Of a stretch of DNA of 64,000 nucleotides, positions 37,401 to 49,400 are shown piece by piece (position 1 is the stretch's first letter; the number at the start of each line of letters is the position of its first letter). The position numbers and the translations under genes were made by a program. The stretch comes from Trileptium ribeirensis (Eukaryota > Nematoda > Enoplea > Enoplida > Thoracostomopsidae). The notes below the pieces were generated by a model. The model made no database searches. It had not been told where the DNA came from and saw only the letters and a list, made by a program, of their open reading frames with translations. The stretch covers positions 1-64,000 of the forward strand of contig JASANE010007077.1 of the NCBI GenBank assembly GCA_030248225.1, in the 5' to 3' direction.

Positions 37401-40400
37401 TTGTTATAGATGTTTAAAGGCGATGTTACATGTAGTTGGATAAAATTTAAAAACGGTTGTATTATATAATCATTGTTAGACAGCGCACGTTCTTTAAGCC
37501 AAAAATCGGTTAGACAAAGGATTTATCCAGTTTTTAAAGTTTATTACACATTACAGGGCAGCACAGCAATTTCAAGATTTGGTGTATTCGTGCTTCGCAG
37601 ATTATAACTTTAGAAGCTTGACTTGAAGACTTTTGCAAACGAAATATACCCGACAAACACTGTGCCGTATACGGGCCAGTCACAGCATGCAGTAAATGAA
37701 GAAGTCTAAAGATCTGCCACAGACGGCCGTAAAAATAGCTAAATAAATATAGTTAATATTGATTTAAGCCAATTGTATTTAGTTCTATTTTTATGACTAT
37801 ATTATTGAATCCGGTTGTTCGTGTTTATTTGATATATATTATGTATGTTAGGGAATAACCGGAACTGAAATTTGTCGGAACCGGAACCAGCAACTGAAAC
37901 TATCCATTTAAACCGGAACCTGAACCTGGTCTTCGAAACTTATATAGAGTAAAACAGATGCAGGAAGAAATGAAGGTACAGTGGGATTAAAATGAATCAA
38001 AAATAACTTTCACATTAAACTTAATGCGTTGCGATGACATTTTTGACTGTTTGGAACTTTAAAGAGGCTAAGGAAGCTAATAATGTTTATTTATCGATCA
38101 ATATGCCGGTTTTTGGACACCCAAGGCGAAAAACTGCCTTCCACTATAACGCCTTGCATGAATTGCGTCAAACTGAATGTGCTTTGGCACTTTGACTTTG
38201 TCTCCTATTGCTTTCCTGTACTACACATACGTTTCTTACATGTTATTCCGTAGGAAACTAGAAATTACTAGTTTATATGGTTCTGAAAGAAAAAAGAAGG
38301 TATACAATATTTTTTCTGATCAGTGGTCAAAGACATTGTTTAGGCCGGTGTTAGGCAAGCAGTATCCGTCAGCTAAATGATGATGATTTTCTGATCAGAA
38401 TGCAATAAATGAGTCAAGCTGTGATAATGCTCGCACAGTTTCAATAAATACAGCACATTACCAAGGACGCAGTGCCTGGCTGCGTTGCAGATATGTTACT
38501 TTATTCCAATGTAGACTGATTTACAAAGTTAACAAGCGCCCTGGCGTTTGACACAATTTATGTTAGCCACGCTTGCAGCTAAGCACTTCTAAATAATCCA
38601 TACTCTAGTATCAAGTTGGACCGGTTTAATTCTAACATACACCGCATACTTCTGAATGAGTAAAATATCTGCTACAAGCATCGACCTACTTTTGTTTTGT
38701 TATGAAACTCTTGCAAGGTCTTGACGAAAGATTTGTATTGAAATTATGTGTCCTATTATTATTATCGAGTTGGACCGGTTTAATTCTAACATACACCGCA
38801 TACTTCTGAATGAGTAAAATATCTGCTACAAGCATCGACCTACTTTTGTTTTGTTATGAAACTCTTGCAAGGTCTTGAAGAAAGATTTGTATTGAAATTA
38901 TGTGTCCTATTACGTGGTTTCACAATAAAATTTGCTCAGCTAATCTTTTCCTTTGTTTAGTTGTGTTGGAACTTGATCATTGTGTATATATTACATATTT
39001 TTAACCACAGATATTTTACTGAAATATTAAAAATTAAATTATTATTAAATTTTAAAATTAAAATTAATATTTATTATTGTAATAATTAATTATTAATTAA
39101 ATAATTAATAATTATTATTAAAAATTAAATTATTATTAAATTAAGGAAAAAAGAGAAAATTTTAAACAAAATTATTAAACCGGAATTACGGTTCTGGTAT
39201 GGTTTTGCCTTTTGGCGGAGCCGGAACACGATTTTCGCCGTGGAATTTTGGTTATATATACTGGGCTCTCCATTCGCTGAAAATTTTGTAAAAGAGCGTT
39301 AACAGGGGAGCCCCTGGTTTGGAAGCAAGGGGCATTTTGCCACAAGAAAAAGGGTAAAAAAATCATGTCAGACGCGCTGCCAAAACGCTTTTCATTGAAA
39401 GAAAAAGCAATTTTGGAGCAAGTTTGGTCAAAATTTCGGAATTTTGGTACAACTTTTTATCAAATTTTGTGTAATTTGGGGCGTTTTTACCGAGAAGAGC
39501 CAAAAAAATTTTACCTATAGACAATTAACGGGGATGCCTAAAATTTTACCAGAATGTCACGACACAGAAACACGTAGGCACTGCTCGCAGTCACTATTAA
39601 AGGTTTAGCTTAGTATGACCGCATTCACCAGAAACCGGACCACTTGGCTCTTCCAAAGTGGGGGGTGAGGCCCTGGAATTTTTCGGCGGTTGGGGCCCTC
39701 TGCGAAAATTTTAGGCTTCCTCCCGTAATGAAACCCCAGTTGATGTAACAAATTGACAAATTTGTTTTACAAAAATCCTTTACTGAAGTTAAAACTTGGA
39801 GGAAAAATCAATTTCAGGAAACAAAATGTTAGAAAAGTTGGTTTTCACCTCAATAAAAACGTTTTTGCACTTTTTGATGCCATTTATTAATTTTAGCGTT
39901 TTTCGCTGAAAAAATATATTTAATTTTGAAAATTTTGATATTTCGACTTCCTGGTCAAACCGGGAACAATAAGTTCACACTCCTGGCAAAATCACGCGCC
40001 CCAGGTTCCGAACGGTCCAGGGAAAATTTTCAGCGAATGGAGATAACAGCCACGATTGTGTTTCTTTATCGTATACTTTTATACATTCATAGACCAACAC
40101 AGTTGCTGAACGCGGACAAATGTGCGAAATCGGAAAATTTGTGCATACGCAAATTGCGTTTGTGCATGAGTGAGTTCAAGCTGGCCTCGCTAAACTGATA
40201 ACATAGATTACAGAATATATTGTTAATTAAATATATTGCTCAATTCGGCTCTTGATTTTATCATTACTACGATCGTGCCGCTCATATACTTTGCTCGCAT
40301 AATATTACAGCGCCATCGTTATGCTACAGTAGTCGCCTGAAACTGTTGCTCGATTGAGTTTAAGTTTGGTCTCGGGCGTTGTAAGACGTCTAACTTTGTT

Positions 40401-43400
40401 GGAAGTCTTCGTGAATTTAGGTAAGTTTCCTAATTGGCGTGGTGTTCACATGTAGAGAAATATTAATACGCAGGCGATCGTTGCCGTATTTATTTATAAC
40501 CAAACCTAAACTCAAACAACCGTTGGTCTGATCGGGGTTCCGGCGTTCCTCTGACAGCAGGGGGCTCTCGGTGTCAAGTCTGACACCGAGTTACGAGGAG
40601 GCTGAGAATGTCAATGGTAGGCAGACATTTTATATATTGTAATGTTAATATATAACACAAATACTAATATTATATTATAATGTATTATAAGTGTATATTA
40701 TGTATATACTGACATTATGTGTCGTTTTACATACATACCTGCTTCAGTATTACTGGATTCTATGACTAAGAGGGACAAAAATACCGGAATTCAATGAAAT
40801 TGCACTTTATGTTGGTCGAAGATAAAAACTACTTGGGGTCAAATCAAAAATTTAAGAGATTAAACTTTTTTCGGGGGATGTCGCTAGTAGGGGTTAGCCA
40901 ACCCCCCCCCTCCCCGCACATCGTAACCCCGATAAAACGAACGTTCCAACGTTCTTTTTGTGAATTAATTTTTGCACGAGACTATAACATGTTGCTCTGC
41001 GTAATATGGGTGTCAGTATGATAAACGACACTTAAAAACTATATTATTGAGGCGAGTACTCGTGTACCAGCAAGACTGGATTGTTTAGCTTATGTGGGAA
41101 TTAACTAAGAATTGTGTTAATTTTATGTAATGAACGGTTTTGTATAAAATATTACGTCAAAATTTCACGTAACTAACTGATCTGCACTATATTTAAGAAT
41201 GATCGGCGTGTTGATATCCATGAATTGATAAACGATAGTTATGCGAATTTTGGCAAGTGCAACAGCGAATATATCGAACAGCTAAGGTTGCGCCATCGGC
41301 TGAAAGTTGTACAGGTACTGTAGTCGTTTTAATATTTGCCGAAATCAGTCGTTAAAATAGGTTTTTTACGTTTGGATTGGTGATCTGCTCTTATGATAAG
41401 TTCACCCATTAACTAACCGTTGCTTCCCCGTAACAATTTTGATTCCCTCTGAGTTTCGCCATAAAGATGCGTATTGTTCGTTTACATGGCACAAAATCGC
41501 ATAAATATTATCCTAAGCAAATAAAATACTATTTTGATTATCATTAAATTCTCAGAGGGTGTCTCTCACAAATAGGGTGACCAAATTCTCAGTTGCTACC
41601 CCGAGGGTAGGGCCAAAATAAAGGTCGCAGGTAAATCTTTTCAAATTTTTGGTGCGTTCAATAACGGCCTTCCGCGTTAATCAAGACAGATCCAAATCAA
41701 GTTTTAAACAGTATTTGTGCCACCACTGCTGCTTTTTTAATAATGTGATGATCAAATTACTTGTTACATTTCAATTTCATCATGCATTATTCGCCATTAG
41801 CCATAAAAGTCTTAGCCTTAAATGGATCAGTGTAGAGTCGCGTTATAAGGGAACTCATCAGTTGGTATTTGTCGAAATACGAGTAAAATCCTTCTCACCC
41901 GGCTCTAAATTCGCTGACAAACTTATTTTCCCCAAGGACAAGAACCGTGGACAACCCAGTTTAACGGGGTGCTTCAGAATTCAGGAATTTTCAAATTGAC
42001 GTATTTTCGGAGAATAGTTTTAAAAATTGCGTCAGAAACGCTGTGAAAACACTTCTAATTTTAGGTAAATTTGGATAAAATGTTTGAAATTTTCAACTTC
42101 ATAATAGAATTTTAGTAAAAATTTTGGCGGATTTTGTATGGCAACTGGGTTTTATGGGGGCAGCAAATTTTTGGCGAGGGGGGTAACCACTGCAAGAACA
42201 TAATTTTACCGGCGTACACGAGCCGGGTGTACATGTTCTTTTCCAGGGGGCACTTGAAAATGCCCCCACCTCCCTCCAATTTGAAGCGTCTGGCTCCATA
42301 TTTTGGAAGCCATTCTGGCGAGGCTATTAACCTCTTACACGTTTGATTTTACACTGTGTATAATAATAATCACTAATGTATGTATATAAAGTGTCAGCCA
42401 AACATTAACTCTTGTCACTCGATGTTGTATTACTGCTCGCTTAATGTACTTCGCTGCTCGATTGCTCGCCAAACTTCAATGTCTGTCGCGTTTTTGCTCG
42501 CAGACTTTTATGAATTCTGTAACTGAAAAATTGCACACCTAATTCTCTTCTCACTCCTCATGCGAATGGTTTTGGCATTTGTTCTGTTGTTTCTTTCTGG
42601 GTTCTTGATTTGAAATCATAAGTGTCTGGATGAGCCAGCCTTGTGCAAGCAATCAATTATTTCTTTCGGGTTTGTGAGCAGAGATTTCTTCGAAATATTT
42701 GAAGCGAACCAATATCGTCTCTCGATTTCAAGTGTTTCACAAAAATCCATCACTTACTCTAGAGTTACAGTTTCAGTCAATTGCAGCCTAGATATTTATC
42801 GTATTCTATTGTTATTACCGAGTGGTAAAGTGTCGATGCCAGTCGAGCTCAGGTATCCACCGGATCTGATGCGAGATACATAAAAGCGTTCATTTGGCAT
42901 TTGACAATATCTTTCTCATCAACGTCACTGACAGTGACCTCTTGTTTTATTGGTGGCTTTGCTGATTCAGACCACTTTGAACGGCACTATCGTTTGATTG
43001 AGGCTTTAGAGGTGCTGATATCTAGAGGGGCACATACGTTGCTATCTTGAAGGCTTCGTTGACAATTGCATTAGCTTTATTATTACCATGGATACCGCAA
43101 TAACTTGGAATCCACGGTAATGTTATGCCATGGTTGCAGGTGTTTACAGATTGAATGTATTAAATCATGTGTATGCGATGGATACTTTGATGTTGTCTGT
43201 TAGTTTTTCGACGTCGGACTTAGATTCAGTGAAAGCGTTGGTAATTCCTCGCTTTTGGATGCTATCACTGAGCTGTAAATTGCCAACTTTCTACAGTGCT
43301 ATGCTGATGGCTGTTAGCTTTGCACGGTAACTACTAGACATGGTGACCGAATAGGATTTTGTTCCAAATTTGTCGTTGATGGTATCGTTCTTGATGTATA

Positions 43401-46400
43401 CAACACCGCTGCCGCCATTATTGACGACGTTGACAGCAGAGCCGTCATTATAGATATAAAGACATGCCAGATGCAAAGCGCCCATAGTCTGGCTGCTGAT
43501 TTTCTTTGCTTTGGAGTGTCAGTTTTTAATACCATGGTTTTAGCGCATAGTTGTATGTGACTTGACTTTGATTTTCAGATGGTGGTGGAAGGCAAAATGT
43601 GGTATTGCATTTTTCTTTGCTGTGCGAAGCGAGATCAACTTCCGTGACAAACTTCCGTTACGCACGCTTCCAATTTTCCCTTTTAATTGTATTTTCAATC
43701 TGTCTCAGTCAGATTATGTCTAGGATTCGTGTTGGGCAATCAGCACGATTTTTCTGAGACAGTAGTGGCTAGCTCCTCATCTTACCTGATACGACACGAG
43801 ACTCGCTTCAATGAACAAGCAGTCGCAGCTCGTTGATTGCATACATCCCGTCTTGACTCTGCTCGCAAAAGTTTTGTGCGGTTTCAAAGTTTTAAGCTTA
43901 GTTGTTTTGCTCGCTGGCATCAACGTAGGCATTTGTTAATCCGGCAACTGGCATTTGCCAACTCGAGAACTGGCGTTAATTCCAGACATGCTACACTTAC
44001 AAGCCCAACTGAAGGCAATATTTCGATCGAGAAATAACCATTACCTTGGTTTTTTTATTGAAAAAATCTAACCGCAAGTAGTCGAGATCACCACAGTGCT
44101 ACAATGCGCCCTACAAATACTTGTCACGTTCAGAGCGAACAATACTATAACATTTGGAGCATCGAGCGAACAGTGGTCATATTTAGAGTACTGTATAATT
44201 GGTCAAATCAATACCCTCCAAATTTTTACACTTTACCCGGAGATTGTTTTTATTCATACCGTCTTATGCGATCCCAATTTAGAATATTGTATTTATCACA
44301 GGAGGCTTTGCTAAGTTAAGCTGATGGGTGTATCGTTATATCTTTAAAAACAAAGGCTTAGTATATGGGGGTCATAAATAGGGATCTTATCGTTGGGTCA
44401 GGCTTAGGCTTAGTATATCGAGGATGCCACAACCTGCATGTAGCTTACACCTTTCCGTTTGACCTTGATCGGAACTGCGATGGTCAGCCTAGTTACCTTA
44501 ATTTGTCATTTCTGTTAGTTGTAGCATGGCTGGATTGTTGAACTATTTTCGCAAGCTTAAAAAATTCAGTGTTCAGGAAGAATGATTGTATTTAGAAAAA
44601 ATTCCTAAACTGGAAATTTGGCAAAAATCTGGGAATATCAGCTTTTAGCTAAAACGTGTGTTTATATACTGTAGTTTTCAACGAATATTCATATGTTTGT
44701 GGCATATAAAATACTTCGTCGATACACCGTGGTAGTCGTCGTCGGGACGACTCTTCAAAATACCAGGTATATAAATAACCTGAAATCTGACTTCGGTAGG
44801 GTTATTCTGCACATTAAGATAATAATAATTGTCGCGTAGCCGTTTCCTATTGTGTCGTAGTGTTGAAATCCTGAAACAGTAATGTGTTTTTCAAAGTTTA
44901 ATTTGAAAACACTTACGATGCACAGTTCTTAGGATAATTTGAAAATATCAGAAAGTACATACGTAGATGTGGTTTTAAATATTGTCCCGGAAAGAATTTA
45001 ATAATATCATCGTATAAAATTTGCCGATTACTTGGTAGGTACTGATTGGTAAAACGTTGGATTCTTGCGCAAATTGGAGCAGGAAATTATTCATTGTCTA
45101 AATTTGTCGACGGATTGTTAATTGCTAATTAATAAGACCTCAGTTCTAACGCAAATAATTATTGTTAGCAGCAAATTTTGTGAGCGTCCATGTCGTAGTG
45201 ATATTCTGTGCTTTTTTGCTTATAGGATTACAAATGTATTTATATTTGTAAGATTTGTTTTGAATCACACCAGTTTGGGCTAATCCAAATTATTACTGGA
45301 CTCAATCAATGACCAAATCGTATATTGTCTGTGGTGTTAAAACTCGTGAAACAGCGATATCAATAAATTGTTACTCGCGAGTAATTCACGAAAAGTGTTT
45401 TGACTCGTGAAACAGCGATATCAATAAATTGTTACTCGCGAGTAATTCACGAAAAGTGTTTGCTTCTATTTCTGTCCGAAACTGTATGTGATCTTTAAAA
45501 ATTCCGTCATAAATGTGTGCTTTGCGCTACATATCAGCTAGTATATTATAGAATCTTGAAGATAATCAAATGAAAAGCATAATAAAAAGCGTCGGACCTG
45601 AGTGTATTTTCAACAACAGTGAACTACAACTGCTGTATGGCCTGGTAAAGGTTGGTACGAACGTCTTTTATATTCGTGGATAAAGATTGCTTTAACTGTG
45701 TTACTACACGTCAACTGTCGTTTTAGCATTAAATGTGCAATCGAATCAGCTGTAAACAGCTACAGTCATGCACAAATATAAGTGTATCAAAATGAATGCG
45801 ATATTCGAACGTATAATGTTATGTAAACACAAACGAACGCTGTGGTGTTTGTAACCGAACATTTTTGCGTTCGTTTATGAGCGCACGTTGTTACGTTCAT
45901 TTCTGAGCGCTTATGCAGCGTTCATAAAAAGATGTGTGCACTCACTACACATTGTAGCACTTATAAGCGTGAGCACGAAATCTTGTGCGTGAGTCCATAT
46001 TAGGTACGTACACCTGGGTTCGTCTTTTGTCAAGTAAGTTCACGGTCTTAAAAGTTATTAACGCACAGAATTCATGATTCTCCCCTATTTACACGTACAA
46101 GAATTGTGATACACAACGAGTAGGCATCGATGTCTATTGCGTGGACCTTATTAAAATTCTGAACCGGTTATATAATGTAGACTGTAAACAAAGCTTCACA
46201 CGATGTGTTCTGATCCTCCGGAAAGGATGCGTAGTGTACGTGGTACTACTTTTGAGGTCCCCAGGGAGCTTGGCTCCGTCACCTGCTCACACGCCAAAGA
46301 ACCCATACCGGTATTCCCTATTCTAATTCCACCTAGAAGTGTCAACCAACTATTAGTTATTTGGCCAGTAAACCCTTTTCGTTACATATCGCTACATAAG

Positions 46401-49400
46401 GCATTAACAACACGATAACACAATGGGTTTTCAATTATTATCTATTGGGAATGTAACCTACGTGGTCCAAGGGGTGTTTAGTCCCACCGCAGATTACACA
46501 CGAACTAATAGTTGGTTACTACAATATTCGCCACTGCGAGCACCACGGACTATTTATTTTACGAGCTTATTCCTAAGGCCTTAACTTGTAACACTAATAA
46601 TTCAGACAGTTTATTTCACACACTATAACAAACTACAAACTCTACACACAATAAAACAAATAAACGGCTGAACCGTACTCACCTTGATTGCACAGCTTCT
46701 GAGGCCGACTGAGGCCCTGATCTAGCTGCGCAATCGCTTAAATACCCGAGCTATAGGTCTACTCCTAATTTTCTCCTAGTTGGTTTCTCTAAGCGATGGA
46801 AATTACATAATAAGTTTTCCAAGTTTTACTCTGGTTCCACTCCCCTAAAATTACCTCTTAAGCCTAAGTGAATTTTAATCGTTAGAGAATAAATTTTTAT
46901 GAATTTCCCCGAATTCCTTAGTATAAACAAATTTTAAGATTTTATGCTAAAATCTAGCAGATACACATACACATATCCGCTAATGTAGGCCTAATGCTTA
47001 GGGCACACAACCCTTACGCTCAAATCCGATATATTTAAATTCTATGCCTTAGGCGCTCATAAACTCTTTTATTTCTAGTGTTCCCTTTAGAAACTCTCCT
47101 ACACTTAGCTAAGTCTTAAAAATGCTCCTGCAATCTGTACAAAATTTCCAACACACAAGCGAATTACATTAAGTACACAAAGAAACGTAAACACATGACA
47201 AATGATACTGCATACATACACTACGTTCCGACATATAACAAATTCATAAACATATTATGTATACGCACATCGTATAGAGATAAACATATACAATACATAT
47301 AATTTTGTATATGCATTCATAATCAACAACCCCAAGTACATAATATACAATAAATGCTTGATAAACAACAAACATAATAATGAACCAGCTAAATGTCGCA
47401 TAGTAATGTTGCGCATGGGCTAGATTTCTCTAGGGCTAGGTTTGGACTTCCAAAAATTGAAATTCATGAACGTAGATAAAACCATTTTAATTTAAACATA
47501 GTAGGGCAAACCACGTCACAGGAAGCCAATCCGATACACATTTAGTCAAGGGATAAGGGAATAATACAATAATTGGTAATACGACTATACATTCACAAAG
47601 GCAATCGATACTAAGGTCACGATACAAGAGCATGGTTTACTCCCTGAAGCGAATGTGTTAGATCAAACGTTGGGTCCTCGCCTTCTAAATTGAACGTCCA
47701 CAGCCGTATATTCGCCGTGTCTCCTCGAGTCTAACGAATGTTTTGGCAACTGATAAGCTTACTTTACTACACGGGTTTTGAGGGAAAGTGATCTCGTGAA
47801 GTAGTTAATGCGTTGGGACACCAGTCCTTGATACGAATACTCATAATTAACAAAATGCCATTCGGCTGGCTGGTTCGAGTAAGCTAAAGACGGCTAGTGA
47901 AACGTGTAAAGGTTAGGCTTCGGGGGTCGCGACATGCTCCAGGGATGGGGAGATAAAAATGTGATTCGACTACGCTTATCCTACTCTACGATATATCATC
48001 TACAATGGCATGTTACTGGCCTGTCCACAGCCCTCCGAAAAGTGGGGGAACTTCGGGGGACCCATATGTTCATTCTCGGGGGAAATTTCAAAGTGGGGAG
48101 GGAATAAATTTTGCTTAAAAATATAAAATATTATTATATTTGAATATAGTTTTACTGCCGTGCATGTATTTTCAAGCTATAAAACGACGGTTTAGCATTA
48201 TAAATAGTGGTAATGTTTAAAAACAATTTGCAAACGAAAAACATAAATTTTCAGACATAAAAAATTCTTTGAACATTGGGGTTTCGGCCGGGCGGGGGGA
48301 CGAAGATGGGGACAATCTCACGAACATGGTTGGATTTGGAAAGGGCCCTCCACTGTGGACGGCCAGTGTTATACATATACAAGGTACAAAAAATAATACA
48401 ATTACTATAATACAATAGACAATAATATTCAATAGCGTCTTTAGTACAAAAATCGTGCAATTGCTAGGATTATTGCAACAACTTTGTAAATAGTAATACT
48501 ATTACTACATGTATAAAAAATATTGTGTAGTACTAGTGCTTATACGTGCTACAATGTGTAGTGAGTGCACACGTTTTTCTGTGAATGCTGCACTATTTTT
48601 GTCGGTCACTAGTTTCTCAAACCGGTAGCGCACAGTCTAATTGTTTCGAGAACCGCACACCTAGTAGCCTCGTTCAGACATGCTTATAGTGGGGTTATTT
48701 TTTGAGGCTACGACACCCACTACCTCACCCCTTCATCCCGAAGCCTCAGTTGCCCCCTGAAGGTAACCCAGGCGTCAAACACCCAATAACCGCCGGAGGC
48801 ACAGATTTCACCGCTTTGACTTCCAATCTCGGTCCATGTATGAATTTAACCGTTATTGAAGTTTTAGAGCTGTTTCTATGTTGGTTACAATTTTATTCGT
48901 TAAGCATCTGTCTGCTTCTTTGTATCTAATAGTGTACAGTACATGCCAGGAACAACTGTAGAGCGACCTGCAAGCGAACAACTCCGTCGAAATTTTGAAA
49001 GTATTAAAAGTATTGCCAAAACTCCGTTTTAGAATACATTTCCCTCATGAAAGCGAAAATCATTTTCTACGAGCACCGTACATATAAATTTTGATAAGTC
49101 CACTTGCGTCCGCGTCTTCGTCGATCGAAAATATAACTGACCTTATTTAATCAGCTGATTAGATGGTCAACTTTCCATGTTCAAGGTAATTCCAAAAAAT
49201 TTAAATGTTTAGTATGTTACAATCGGTAGCTTGTTCTGGGTTCCATAATCGTTGATTGCTTTCTCTTTTGCGTCGAAATAGCAAAGAAAATTTATTATAT
49301 ATTGTAAATACTGCTACATACTTCCATTTACACAAAAACGCTCGTCACTTCGATACACGGGGTCTAAATAGATTCAGCTGTATGAAAATTGTATTATGTA

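Larger units (their letters stand above)
36793..41197. other. Intron between TBC1D9-like exons 5 and 6
   Basis: 4.4 kb if the phase-0 donor is used. Contains a hAT-like non-autonomous element (37851-39257), family A pieces at 39261-39555 and 39945-40045, and a TA-rich stretch at 40620-40735. The 36850-37840 and 40060-40620 parts show nothing recognised. Confidence 0.75.
41315..45551. other. Intron between TBC1D9-like exons 6 and 7
   Basis: 4.2 kb, phase 0. Contains a family A relative (41900-42296), a LINE RNase H fragment (43020-43490, minus) and a 62-bp direct duplication (45341-45464). The 43560-45340 region shows nothing recognised. Confidence 0.75.
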
